DNA from: Aequorivita capsosiphonis DSM 23843
Lineage (GTDB): Bacteria; Bacteroidota; Bacteroidia; Flavobacteriales; Flavobacteriaceae
Reading direction: 5' to 3'
Assembly: GCF_000429125.1 (NCBI RefSeq)
Contig: NZ_AUBG01000006.1
Coordinates: 248,001 to 312,000, forward strand
Length of the DNA: 64,000 nucleotides
Position numbers and translations under genes: made by a program. This document shows, piece by piece, positions 1 to 8,563 of this stretch (position 1 is the stretch's first letter; each line of letters opens with the position of its first letter). The notes under the pieces were generated by a model, which was not told the origin of the DNA, searched no databases, and saw only the letters and a list, made by a program, of their open reading frames with translations.

Positions 1-460
1 CTAAGCCTATGCCTTGTTTTAAGCCAATAACATTGATGTAAACCAAGCCGTAAAAAAGAATAAATAAAAACAAAAAGCGAGGCCATCCGGTTTCAAATAC
101 TGGGTATGCCGAAGCAATAACATTTACCAATGCGTTAGAAACTGCGGCATCTGCAAACAAGTTGCTTCCAACAGCAAAAAAGCCTGCTACAAAGCCAGCA
201 TAATCTCCAAAAGCTGTTTCAATATAAGTATACGGTCCGCCAGTGTTTGTTACTTTACTTCCAGCTTCGGCAAAGCAAAGCATTACCATTGCCATTAACA
301 GTCCGCAAAACAGATAAGCAATGATGCTGGACGCTCCCATATAACTAGCCACAATTGCAGGCAATACAAAAATACCAGACCCGATGATAATGTTGACGAT
401 ATTAGCCGATAAGCCAAATACACCAACTCTTCTTTTTAATCCTTCGTCTTTTTGAATCAT
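1..460 (-). CDS. APC-family amino acid permease (N-terminal part, cut by window edge)
   Basis: This is the first 153 codons of an integral membrane transporter whose 3' part lies left of the window. The ATG is at 460. The N-terminus reads MIQKDEGLKRRVGVFGLSAN, followed by NIIIGSGIFVLPAIVASYMG, the glycine-rich first helix typical of APC-superfamily amino acid transporters. At least four hydrophobic segments follow. It is the last gene of the minus-strand run and starts 8 bases after the stop of the secreted aminopeptidase-like protein. Import of amino acids released by the upstream peptidases is a reasonable inference; the substrate cannot be read. Confidence 0.85.
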   Translation of the reverse strand, partial: MIQKDEGLKRRVGVFGLSANIVNIIIGSGIFVLPAIVASYMGASSIIAYLFCGLLMAMVMLCFAEAGSKVTNTGGPYTYIETAFGDYAGFVAGFFAVGSNLFADAAVSNALVNVIASAYPVFETGWPRFLFLFILFYGLVYINVIGLKQGIGL

Positions 461-468
461 AATTTTAT

Positions 469-1521
469 CTATTTGAATTCTCCATGATCCACATCTTTTA
501 TAAATTTTATCAATCCTGTGAAATAATTTTCTGGATCGTCATATTGAGAAATGTGTCCAGAATTTACAGTGAGACTTCTTCCATTTTGAACTTCGGTACT
601 CATCCATTCCATATATTTTGGATCCATCGTGTCGTATTTGCCACCAATCATCAAGGTTGGTGTTTTTATTTCTTTCAGTCTATCGGAAACATCCCAGTTT
701 TTTAAAGTTGCGTTGCCCGTCATTCCAAATTCACTGTGACCTTGCATATAGATATAAATAGCTGGGTTGAGGTGCGAAAAAGCGCGGTTTATAAATTCTG
801 GCCATTCGGCCACAGGTTTTCTCAAGATGTGTTCTGTGTAATAATGATTCATAACCAACTCTGTATATCTTGGATTTTCAAAATCTTCGTTGGCTTCCAT
901 TTCCTTGATTTCTTTGTAAATTTCTGGTGGTAATTGTGGGCCTAAAACTTCATCGGCATATTTTTGATATTCTGCCGCGCTCGCCATCATATTCGAAATA
1001 ATCAAACCTTTTAAATTATCTTGATATTTTAGCGCGTATTCCATCGCCAGAATCCCGCCCCATGATTGGCCGAGCAAGTAAAAGTTGTCTTTGTCAAGAT
1101 TTAATGCTTTGCGAACTTGTTCTACTTCTTCCACAAAATGTTTGGTGGTCCAAAGGGTGGAATCGTTTGGTTTATCGCTGTAATAGCTATCGAGTTGGTC
1201 GTAATAGATGTATTCAATTTCTTCATTTGGAAGATAGCCGTCAAAGTTTTCAAAAAACTCATGCGTACCTCCAGGACCTCCGTGAAGTAATAAAACTTTC
1301 ATTTTTGGATTATTGCCCACGCGTTTTGTCCAGACATTAAAGGTGCCTTTTGGCGTTGTGATTGGAATCATTTTGATGCCGCCGGTATTTTGGTCATCGC
1401 TATTAGAATAATCGAAATAGGTAGATTTGCAATCGGTTTCGGTTTTTGCGATTTCTTGTTTTTCGGTACAGCTTAAAAGAAGTGTTGCTGAAATAATCAG
1501 AAAGTAAATTGTGTTTTTCAT
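469..1521 (-). CDS. Secreted prolyl aminopeptidase-like alpha/beta hydrolase (S33), lipoprotein
   Basis: The 350-residue protein has a lipoprotein signal ending in LLLSC (Cys about residue 18), so it is probably anchored outside the inner membrane. The oxyanion motif HGGPG lies near 80-84 and the nucleophile elbow GQSWGG near 151-156 (Ser 153). An Asp in GGKYDTMDP and a His in SGHISQYDD complete a plausible triad. HGGPG plus GQSWGG is the signature of proline iminopeptidases and related S33 hydrolases, which remove N-terminal residues from peptides. I chose ATG 1521 because the longer frame only adds a TTG start and breaks the signal peptide. It sits between the dipeptidase and the permease, which suggests peptide use. 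Proline specificity is not proven. Confidence 0.88.
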   Translation of the reverse strand: MKNTIYFLIISATLLLSCTEKQEIAKTETDCKSTYFDYSNSDDQNTGGIKMIPITTPKGTFNVWTKRVGNNPKMKVLLLHGGPGGTHEFFENFDGYLPNEEIEYIYYDQLDSYYSDKPNDSTLWTTKHFVEEVEQVRKALNLDKDNFYLLGQSWGGILAMEYALKYQDNLKGLIISNMMASAAEYQKYADEVLGPQLPPEIYKEIKEMEANEDFENPRYTELVMNHYYTEHILRKPVAEWPEFINRAFSHLNPAIYIYMQGHSEFGMTGNATLKNWDVSDRLKEIKTPTLMIGGKYDTMDPKYMEWMSTEVQNGRSLTVNSGHISQYDDPENYFTGLIKFIKDVDHGEFK

Positions 1522-1550
1522 AATGGTTGGTTTTAGTTGATTTACTTTAT

Positions 1551-1660
1551 CCTGCAAGGTGTTCCCCGCTTTTTCAGCGGGGCTCCTTGTAGGTATTTAT
1601 CAGGAGTTTGTTGTTAAACCTACAAGGTCTGAAAAAGACCTTGCAGGTTAGACCTTGCAA
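1551..1660. repeat. Nested inverted repeats between aminopeptidase and dipeptidase genes
   Basis: Three interleaved inverted repeats fill this gap. CCCCGC pairs with GCGGGG (1564-1582). CTCCTTGTAGG (1583-1593) pairs with CCTACAAGG (1619-1627). CCTGCAAGGT (1551-1560) pairs with ACCTTGCAGG (about 1638-1647), with AAGGTC/GACCTT inside. The structure could act as terminator or RNA processing site downstream of the dipeptidase gene. The same CTACAAGG word recurs as an inverted pair at 56782-56837, so this may be a dispersed element. Confidence 0.6.
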
Positions 1661-1670
1661 AAATTATTTC

Positions 1671-2846
1671 CTATTCATTCGCCTTCAATACCCGCAGCAG
1701 ATTTCCGCCAAGGATTTTATCAATAGCTGTTTCGCTATAGCCTTTTTCAAATAAAGCTTTTGTAATCAATGGGTAATCGGTAACGTCATCCAATTGTTTT
1801 GGTGGCAGAAAAATGCCATCAAAATCGGAACCGATACCTACGTAATCCACACCCACCAAATTGATGACGTATTCTATATGTTGAATTACCATTTCAAAAG
1901 GTGCACGAAGCTGTTGGGATTCATCTGCATATTTTACGTAGATACTTTCTTGTGCGATAAATGGATGCAACCCAGCTTGTGCTAGTGAATCTATTTCAGA
2001 TTTATGTTTTTCTAGAAAGGCACTTTCCCTATTATCAACAGTTGGATCAATAAATCCTGAATTAAAATTGATTTGAATTACGCCACCATTTTTGGCAATC
2101 GCTTTTATTTGATCGTCTTTCAGATTTCGAGGATGTGGACAAAGCGCATAAACCGAACTATGCGAAGCAATAATGGGTTTTTTGGTGGTAGCAATTACAT
2201 CATAAAAAGTTTGCTCACCAGAGTGCGAAACATCCACCATCATTCCCAAGCTGTTCATTTTTTGTACTATTTGTTTCCCAAAAGCGGTAAGCCCTTTTTT
2301 ATCTTCGGAATTTTTTGCGCCATCGGGATTGGTTTCATCGGCAGCGCTTGTTGCCCAAGGGGTGGAGTTGTTCCAAGTAAGTGAAATATAGCGCACATCG
2401 CGATTGTAAAGGGATTCAAGTTTGCCTAAATCGTTCTCAAATTGATGGCCGCCTTCCACACCAATTAACGCAGCAATCTTTTTCTGCTTAACAGTCTTTA
2501 AAAGTTCTTTTGAAGTGGCGACTTTTACAATTTTATCGGGATTTCGAGAAATTACGGCATCCAGACTATCTATTTGGCGGTTTGCAAACGCATACGGATT
2601 TACCTGTTCGCCATCGCTCCAAACCGAAAAGAACTGCACATCCACGCCGCCTTCTTTCATCCTGCTGAGGTCACTATGGGTTTTGCCTTTTAAATTGGTA
2701 TCAAAAACAAAATTCTTTTCCATTGTTTGGGTAAGAAAGTCATTGTGGGTGTCCACTAATATGGCTTTGTTGTGAATTTTTTGATAGCTTTGGGCGCTTA
2801 GTTGAAGTGCTGCGAGTAAACTGATGAGAAGTAATTTTGTTTTCAT
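1671..2846 (-). CDS. Membrane dipeptidase (M19, renal dipeptidase family), secreted
   Basis: The 391-residue protein has an N-terminal signal peptide (to about residue 19, LQLSAQS), so it acts in the periplasm or outside. The zinc ligands of the M19 family are visible: H34 and D36 in DTHNDFL, E131 in GVEGGHQ, H208 in DVSHSG and H229 in ASHSS. The family signature GIGSDFDG is near the C-terminus. M19 enzymes hydrolyse dipeptides, including some with D-residues at the C-terminal position. It follows the DUF6090 gene and precedes the aminopeptidase gene, forming part of a secreted peptide-degrading set. Length is normal for the family. Confidence 0.93.
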   Translation of the reverse strand: MKTKLLLISLLAALQLSAQSYQKIHNKAILVDTHNDFLTQTMEKNFVFDTNLKGKTHSDLSRMKEGGVDVQFFSVWSDGEQVNPYAFANRQIDSLDAVISRNPDKIVKVATSKELLKTVKQKKIAALIGVEGGHQFENDLGKLESLYNRDVRYISLTWNNSTPWATSAADETNPDGAKNSEDKKGLTAFGKQIVQKMNSLGMMVDVSHSGEQTFYDVIATTKKPIIASHSSVYALCPHPRNLKDDQIKAIAKNGGVIQINFNSGFIDPTVDNRESAFLEKHKSEIDSLAQAGLHPFIAQESIYVKYADESQQLRAPFEMVIQHIEYVINLVGVDYVGIGSDFDGIFLPPKQLDDVTDYPLITKALFEKGYSETAIDKILGGNLLRVLKANE

Positions 2847-2851
2847 TTTTT

Positions 2852-2935
2852 CTAAATTAAATCATTGATTTTAAGTTGTTTGTTATTCCCTTCATTAAGA
2901 AGGTTTTGGCGGATGTTTCGGAATAGTTTAATCAT
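2852..2935 (-). pseudogene. Truncated DUF6090 N-terminus (27 codons), decayed tandem copy
   Basis: A 27-codon frame begins at ATG 2935, overlapping the stop of the full DUF6090 gene in ATGATTAA. It reads MIKLFRNIRQNLLNEG, nearly identical to the start of its neighbour (MIKLFRNIRKNLLKEG). The resemblance then fades and a TAG stops the frame at 2852. The transmembrane segment and the rest are missing. The best explanation is a tandem paralogue that lost everything but its start. It is too short to be functional unless it acts through translational coupling. Confidence 0.7.
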
Positions 2936-3740
2936 CTTCTTTAAGTTTGGTCAACAATTCTTGGGTCTTTATTTTTTGTTTATTCAGATATCTGTAATGA
3001 AGAATTGCCAATTGGTATCTGAAATTTATCGCATTGATCATTAAAAGTTGTTTCTCTGGAATTTGTAGATTAGATCGTGTAATTGCTTCTAAATTAGCTT
3101 CATTTAGACTCACAATATCAGTTGAAATTTCTGCAGGAATATCGGATAAGAGACCTTGAAACATTTTTCTTTCATAAAGGTCAGTCGATTGAATCTCAGT
3201 CAATTTGAGCATTTCGGGAACAAATACAGCATCGGTAAAAAGATTGTTGTTTTTATTGATGACTTTTTCAATACGTTCCATTTCTTGGTAATATTTTATC
3301 AACTCGTTTTTTAAGCCATCATTACTGATAATATCGATATTTCCCGACGAAAGCAATTCAATGTAAGTTGGGTTGTTTTTTACAAAAGTCATACGTGCGC
3401 TTAATTTGCCAATGGTGGCTGTAAAGGTACTGTCCACCTTAAATTCGTGATGTGCTTTATAGTAGATGATAATGGGTTTCGCAGCTTGGTTAATTTCAAA
3501 TTCGAAAGCCATTTGTTGCTCGATGGATATGAGCTGCTCTTCCAAATCGCGTTGAATATTAGATAAATATACAGCTTCCTTCTTTTGCTTAATCCGGTTG
3601 GAATTCCAGTTGTTGATGCTCAAGGCAATTAAAATACCTATAACCACAAGCACAATTTCGCCTATGGCGTACTTTAGATATTTTGAAGTTTTGCCTTCTT
3701 TTAAAAGGTTTTTACGAATGTTCCTAAAGAGTTTTATCAT
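2928..3740 (-). CDS. DUF6090 family membrane-anchored protein
   Basis: The 270-residue protein begins with the conserved basic stretch MIKLFRNIRKNLLKEGKTSK, then one hydrophobic helix at about 26-42 (GEIVLVVIGILIALSINNW). The rest is a helical, polar domain. This layout (short cytoplasmic start, one helix, about 220-residue outer domain) is the DUF6090 family, common in Flavobacteriaceae and often in tandem copies. Function is unknown. A remnant of a second copy overlaps its stop codon. It lies between a SnoaL-like gene and the M19 dipeptidase gene. Confidence 0.85.
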   Translation of the reverse strand: MIKLFRNIRKNLLKEGKTSKYLKYAIGEIVLVVIGILIALSINNWNSNRIKQKKEAVYLSNIQRDLEEQLISIEQQMAFEFEINQAAKPIIIYYKAHHEFKVDSTFTATIGKLSARMTFVKNNPTYIELLSSGNIDIISNDGLKNELIKYYQEMERIEKVINKNNNLFTDAVFVPEMLKLTEIQSTDLYERKMFQGLLSDIPAEISTDIVSLNEANLEAITRSNLQIPEKQLLMINAINFRYQLAILHYRYLNKQKIKTQELLTKLKEDD

Positions 3741-3797
3741 TTTCTGTATACTAAGAAATTCAGCTCCCTAATGGAAACTGACTTTTACTAAGTGGTT

Positions 3798-4676
3798 TTA
3801 TTCATTCACAGCATCAGCTACCTTTTTAGTATCCAAAAACTGCTGAAAGGCAATTACTTTTCCATCCTTAAGTGTCCAAAGATGTGCAACCTGTGCATTA
3901 TAGGTCTTTCCGGTTTTCTTTACTTTGGCATCATAGCGAAGGGTTGCCAATACTTGGTTGTTGTCCATTCCGTGAAGCTGAATATCGGTTAGTTTGAAAT
4001 ATTCGTTTTCCGCGCCAAGTCTTGCGAAAACACCATTCAAAACCGCATCTGGACCTATGTATGGATTACCGTCGGCCAATGAATTACTTTCTGCTTCGTT
4101 CCAAACTATTTTGGCATCCATACCAGCAAGGACTGTGGGAATATCTCCTTTTGCAAAAGCCTTGTATAGACCATCAATAATGCTAACATTTTCTGGATTT
4201 GAAACCAATCCCAATTGTTGCATAAGCACGCCATTGTCCATAAAATCTTGCTCTTGGGCAATGCGTCCATTTTTCATTAAAACCAAGGTAACGCCATCTA
4301 CATTAACCCTGTTTCCAGTAGCTGGAATGCCGAAGAAATCGCCTGTGTGCTTTCCTTCAAATCGCCAATGTTTTACAATTTTATTGCCTTGTCCAAAGGC
4401 ATCCTCTACAGTGAATTTGATATTTGAAAAACCAGTTAAGAAATTTTGGTAATAAGACTTAAACTCTGCAATACCATTAAGGTTTCCCGTATTGTTAATC
4501 TGAACAATATTTGGATCGAAGTTTTTATCATTTATAAGCTCTATTTGACCTTTGTTAACGATATCATTCCAAACCTGTTCGTACATTTTCAGGTCTTTTT
4601 CAATGTTGCTTTCTTGTGCAAATACTGTTGAAATGCTTAAAAAAGCGAGAACGAATAGTAATTTTGTTGTTTTCAT
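3798..4676 (-). CDS. Secreted protein with two SnoaL/NTF2-like domains
   Basis: The 292-residue protein has a signal peptide (MKTTKLLFVLAFLSISTVFAQ). Two domains of about 130 residues follow, each with the SnoaL pattern. The first carries KHWRFEGKHTGDFFGIPATG and VDGVTLVLMKNGRIAQEQDF. The second carries WNEAESNSLADG and HLWTLKDGKVIAFQQFLD. In polyketide cyclases this fold encloses a hydrophobic pocket; many secreted relatives have no known ligand. The export signal argues against an intracellular cyclase role. It is one of several such proteins in this minus-strand run. Substrate unknown. Confidence 0.88.
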   Translation of the reverse strand: MKTTKLLFVLAFLSISTVFAQESNIEKDLKMYEQVWNDIVNKGQIELINDKNFDPNIVQINNTGNLNGIAEFKSYYQNFLTGFSNIKFTVEDAFGQGNKIVKHWRFEGKHTGDFFGIPATGNRVNVDGVTLVLMKNGRIAQEQDFMDNGVLMQQLGLVSNPENVSIIDGLYKAFAKGDIPTVLAGMDAKIVWNEAESNSLADGNPYIGPDAVLNGVFARLGAENEYFKLTDIQLHGMDNNQVLATLRYDAKVKKTGKTYNAQVAHLWTLKDGKVIAFQQFLDTKKVADAVNE

Positions 4677-4733
4677 TTTTTCGATGTTTAAAGTTTATAA
4701 TTGCTTGGTTACTATGAAATATGTTTTAATTTT

Positions 4734-4789
4734 CTGAATACTGAATACTGAATACTGAATACTGAATACTGAATACTGAATACTGAATT
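4734..4789. repeat. Eight tandem 7-bp units CTGAATA
   Basis: Seven exact copies of CTGAATA and one CTGAATT lie head to tail. The last base overlaps the stop codon (TCA on plus, TGA on minus) of the M28 peptidase gene. On the coding strand the array is TTCAGTA repeated directly after the stop. Exact tandem identity suggests recent slippage and possible length variation between strains. Confidence 0.97.
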
Positions 4790-6342
4790 CACTCTTCTCT
4801 CGGCAAAAGCCTATCCATTTGTGCAATTTGATAAACAAGTGCTGCAATTACTGTTGCATTGACCATCATATCTCGTTTTGGAACATATTCTAAAACATCT
4901 AAATTGGTATGATGTGTAACTGTTTTATAGTTTAACGGATCCTGAATAATTTGAAATCCGGGTATTTTGTAATAATCAAAAACCTCATGATCGGTAAAAT
5001 TTGTGTTTTCAATGGTTAGGGTGTTGACATCTAAATATGCATACGGTTCTAACATTTCTTCAAATATGGGTCGTACCGCTTCGTTTCCCTGCAAATAAAT
5101 GCCTCGCATTTGTCCAGCACCGTTATCCATATTGATATAAGCCGAAATTTTTTCAACCTCTTTCTTTCTAGTTGTTTCATTTACTTTTCCAAAATGTTTT
5201 TCACCATAAGCTCTTGAACCTACAAGTGCTTGTTCCTCGCCTCCCCAAAGTGCTATTCTAATGGTTCGTTTTGGTTGTAATCCAGATGCTTTAATAATGC
5301 GCATTACTTCCATCATTACGGCAGAACCTGCTCCATTATCTGTTGCGCCAGAGGCAGGATGCCAAGAATCAAAATGCGCACCGATCATAACAAATTCATC
5401 CTTTAATTTTGGGTCAGATCCTGTGATTTCTCCTATGATATTCACATTGTTTTCAGGTTTTAAATAGAGGTCAGCGTCTAAATTGAATTTTATTTTAGGG
5501 TTCATTCCTCTATCTGTCAACCGTTTTAGTTTGCCGAAATTTTCGGGTGAAATTGCAAAATAAGGTATTGGCCGCGCATCATTTTTTCTATAATTATAAG
5601 TGCCACTAGGATGAATAATACCTGGAAACATTGGGGAAGTTCCTAAAGCACTTATTGCACCTTCTTCCTTTAAAAACGCAAAAAATGCATCGTCTTTTTT
5701 TGCAAATTTTTCAAAAAGAATATCAAAATCTTTAATCAAATCTAGATTCCCAGATGATGGTCCTAATGGTTTATCGACCACCGGTGTTATTGATTTTTTA
5801 GCTTCTTCAAGTTGCTCTTTGGTATAACGTTTTGAAAGTGGTTCAAATAGCATATTTTGTTCTGGAGCTGAACCAAATAGTATTATTTTCCCCTTTAATT
5901 TTCCACTCCATTGTATTTTTACTTGCTCTAAATCATCTTGATTTTCAATTGAAACTACATCGCCAATCTGTACACCATTTGAACTTTCTGTCCACGCATA
6001 CGGATAAGCTTGTATTTTCATATAGGCAGGTTCGGTCATTTCTACATTAAATGATTTTACTTCCCAACCCATACAATCGTCACAATAGTTTTCGAAATAC
6101 ACCTTATCTATTCCCCAATTTTCCAGGGTTTTCTTAGCCCATTCTGCGGCTGTAAAATATTGGTTTGTTCCTGTTAATCGAGGGCCGTACACATCAGACA
6201 AGTCTGTAATAAGATTCATTACCTGTGATTTTTGGAAACCTTCGGTATTTATTTTTGAAAGTGCTTGCGGTAGGGATTGGCTGGCTGCAGAGAATCCTAT
6301 AAAAAGAAATACTGTAATAAGAATTTTAGAATAGATTTTCAT
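4789..6342 (-). CDS. Secreted M28-family metallopeptidase with PA-type insert
   Basis: The 517-residue protein has a signal peptide ending near residue 21. A PA-like region spans about 100-260. The zinc peptidase domain follows with the M28 pattern: H323 and D325 in GAHFDSWHPASG, D335 in ATDNGAGS, E369/E370 in GGEEQALVGS, D406 in INMDNGAG and a late His in VTHHTNLD. The family includes aminopeptidases and carboxypeptidase Q-like dipeptidases with two zinc ions. It lies among SnoaL-like genes and upstream of the M19 and S33 enzymes. Its stop codon abuts a tandem 7-bp array. Confidence 0.93.
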   Translation of the reverse strand: MKIYSKILITVFLFIGFSAASQSLPQALSKINTEGFQKSQVMNLITDLSDVYGPRLTGTNQYFTAAEWAKKTLENWGIDKVYFENYCDDCMGWEVKSFNVEMTEPAYMKIQAYPYAWTESSNGVQIGDVVSIENQDDLEQVKIQWSGKLKGKIILFGSAPEQNMLFEPLSKRYTKEQLEEAKKSITPVVDKPLGPSSGNLDLIKDFDILFEKFAKKDDAFFAFLKEEGAISALGTSPMFPGIIHPSGTYNYRKNDARPIPYFAISPENFGKLKRLTDRGMNPKIKFNLDADLYLKPENNVNIIGEITGSDPKLKDEFVMIGAHFDSWHPASGATDNGAGSAVMMEVMRIIKASGLQPKRTIRIALWGGEEQALVGSRAYGEKHFGKVNETTRKKEVEKISAYINMDNGAGQMRGIYLQGNEAVRPIFEEMLEPYAYLDVNTLTIENTNFTDHEVFDYYKIPGFQIIQDPLNYKTVTHHTNLDVLEYVPKRDMMVNATVIAALVYQIAQMDRLLPREE

Positions 6343-6397
6343 TTTGTTGATTTTCAGTAATTAAAATTGAATGTGAATTATTTGGTTGGTTCTACCA

Positions 6398-7441
6398 TTA
6401 TTTATAAGCAATCGCAGCACTGGCTGGTCCTGCCAAAGGCATCAATTCAGTAGATGTAAAGCCTACTTTTTTTGCCCATTTGTTGAAATCGTCAAAGGTA
6501 TAATCAAACCCATCACCCGTTTCAATGAGCATGTTTAGGCTCATCATCAATCCAAAAACATTTTGTTTTCTATCATTGTCAATAACATTTTCAATGGCGA
6601 TAAAAGCACCTCCTTTTGGTAGCGCATCATAAGCGATTTGCATCAGTTTTATTTTGGTGTCTTCATCCCAATCGTGCAGTACATTTCCCATGGTTACTAT
6701 ATCTGCCTTTGGCAGTCCATTCTTGAAAAAATCACCGTTCAAAACTTTCACACGATCTTCTAACTGGAATTTTTGAATGGTTTCGTTCGCCATAGTTTCC
6801 AGCGGAGGTAAGTCGAACGTGGTACAGCTTATATGTGGATTATTCTTGGCGACCATCGCAGAAAGTACGCCTGCCGATCCCCCTGCATCTACCAAAGTTT
6901 TGTAGTTTGAAAAATCAAACTTTTGTGCCAAAGTCATAAAATTCCCCATCTGTACACCTGTCATTCCATTTACGAAGTTTTTTAATAAGTCAGGATTGCC
7001 ATAAAGTAAATCGAAAATGCCTTCGCCACCTTCTTTGGCTTCATTCTGAATCAAGCCAGTTTTTAAACCATCATCTAGATTTCCCCAAAATTCCCAGAGT
7101 CTATTGTTCATCATTTCAAGAATTCCACCGATATATGAGGGTTTTGCTTTATCTAAAAATACATCGGTATCTACAGTATTTGAATAGCGAGCTGTTTCCA
7201 AAAGCCCTTCGCGTTTCAAAAATCCAAATGCGGTCAGACAGTCCAAAAAGTCGTAAGTGTTTCTGTCTGTACATTTTAGGTCCAATAAAGATTTGAGATT
7301 CTTGGCAGACTGATTCGGTTGCTTTGCAAGATGTGTAAAGAGTTCGAAATTTACAGCTGTCAATAAAATTTTTGACGCCCAAAATCCAGTTCCCATTTGA
7401 AGGATTGCTGCTGGTGTTGGTTGTGTGGTTGTAGTTCCCAT
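6398..7441 (-). CDS. SAM-dependent O-methyltransferase (acetylserotonin/hydroxyneurosporene type)
   Basis: The 347-residue protein has an N-terminal winged-helix dimerisation domain (about 15-105) and a Rossmann-type methyltransferase domain. The SAM motif is LVDAGGSAGVLSAM (183-196), with FDLPP after beta-2. GNVLHDWDED (252-261) carries the catalytic His (256) of small-molecule O-methyltransferases. There is no signal peptide, so it is cytoplasmic, unlike most neighbours. The family methylates hydroxyls on aromatic or polyketide-like compounds; the substrate here is unknown. Adjacent SnoaL-like, SDR and ADH genes resemble tailoring sets, but no synthase is in view. Confidence 0.9.
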   Translation of the reverse strand: MGTTTTQPTPAAILQMGTGFWASKILLTAVNFELFTHLAKQPNQSAKNLKSLLDLKCTDRNTYDFLDCLTAFGFLKREGLLETARYSNTVDTDVFLDKAKPSYIGGILEMMNNRLWEFWGNLDDGLKTGLIQNEAKEGGEGIFDLLYGNPDLLKNFVNGMTGVQMGNFMTLAQKFDFSNYKTLVDAGGSAGVLSAMVAKNNPHISCTTFDLPPLETMANETIQKFQLEDRVKVLNGDFFKNGLPKADIVTMGNVLHDWDEDTKIKLMQIAYDALPKGGAFIAIENVIDNDRKQNVFGLMMSLNMLIETGDGFDYTFDDFNKWAKKVGFTSTELMPLAGPASAAIAYK

Positions 7442-7529
7442 TTATATTTTAAATTTATAGTTCCTATTACCGATATGTTGTCCAATTCGACTTCCCTCTG
7501 TACTCCGCCTAACGGGACAGTACATAATT

Positions 7530-8519
7530 TTAATTTTCAACACCATATTTAATCTGCCTACTATATTCTTCAGCATCAAAAGTGCCTTTGGAGTCTTTTA
7601 TTAAACCGTTCTGGTCCAATTGCCAAACTTCAAAACCGCTTATGTTTACTTTTTTTCCTGTTCCGTTTGGGCCAGTATTCGTACCTGTAAGCGTCCAATG
7701 GAATTCGGTGCCTTTTTTGGTTTTTACCAACTTGTCAAAAGCCACGACCATATCATCGGGGAAGGCATCCATAAAGGCTTTGGTACTCTGGGTAATTGCA
7801 GTTCTTCCTACAGCGGGTACGCCTTTGTTTATAGTTAATGAACCATTTTCAGTATAAAACGTAGCCACGAAATTTGGTCTTTGACTGCTCCAGGATTGTG
7901 CATAGCCACGAGCGAAAACTTCTAAATCATAGGTCTTTTTATTTACTGGAATATCTACTACTGTCCAAGATATATTGAGTATTTTCCATTCCCAATTGTC
8001 TTTGATGAAAGTAAAATGATTTATTTCTCTTCTTTCAGGAATTCCCCATCTATAAAGAATACAATCAGCTCTAGCTAAAGCGACCTGACCTTCGGTAATT
8101 AGAATATCATAGCTGTTTGGTACCTCGATGTAGGGTCTACGTTCTCTCTTTTTTACACTTTCAAAGAAATCATTTATGGGTATTTCCGAATTAGACCAAG
8201 TTTCATCTTTTAGTCTGCTTATGCCGAGCATAGCATTGTCGGAAACCATTGCATCCAATTTTGTTATGTTATAATTTCCAGCATTAAACAATAATGTATT
8301 GATAGTTGCTTTAATGTTTTCTTCATCCTGCGTCCAAACTTTTTTTATAGTGATTGTTTCATTCGGCTTGTCCATTTTATTAAAGTTTTCACTAATTTTT
8401 ATTTCCGAAGAAATCATTCCGGTAATTGCCGAACCTTCATTTCGGTGCGGGTCTGCGCCTTGGGCGTTCATTGCGAAGCTTACTAATAACAAAGACAGGA
8501 TTGGTATTATAATTTTCAT
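7530..8519 (-). CDS. Secreted protein with two NTF2/SnoaL-like domains
   Basis: The 329-residue protein has a signal peptide (MKIIIPILSLLLVSFAMNAQ). The first domain (about 50-190) looks like a DUF4440-type NTF2 fold: ATINTLLFNAGNYNITKLDA, then a strand-rich part ending in WKILNISWTVVD. The second (about 200-325) is SnoaL-like, with AVGRTAITQSTKAFMDAFPD and KKVNISGFEVWQLDQNG. No catalytic residues can be assigned. The gene lies directly upstream of the methyltransferase gene in the same direction. Function unknown. Confidence 0.85.
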   Translation of the reverse strand: MKIIIPILSLLLVSFAMNAQGADPHRNEGSAITGMISSEIKISENFNKMDKPNETITIKKVWTQDEENIKATINTLLFNAGNYNITKLDAMVSDNAMLGISRLKDETWSNSEIPINDFFESVKKRERRPYIEVPNSYDILITEGQVALARADCILYRWGIPERREINHFTFIKDNWEWKILNISWTVVDIPVNKKTYDLEVFARGYAQSWSSQRPNFVATFYTENGSLTINKGVPAVGRTAITQSTKAFMDAFPDDMVVAFDKLVKTKKGTEFHWTLTGTNTGPNGTGKKVNISGFEVWQLDQNGLIKDSKGTFDAEEYSRQIKYGVEN

Positions 8520-8563
8520 TATTTCTTAGATTTTCAATTTCGATTTAGTCTTAGGTTTTAAAT

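Noticed and set aside
4734-4789. CRISPR-like repetition
   Set aside because: Units are 7 bases with no spacers, so it is a simple tandem repeat. No repeat-spacer pattern or cas gene occurs in the window.
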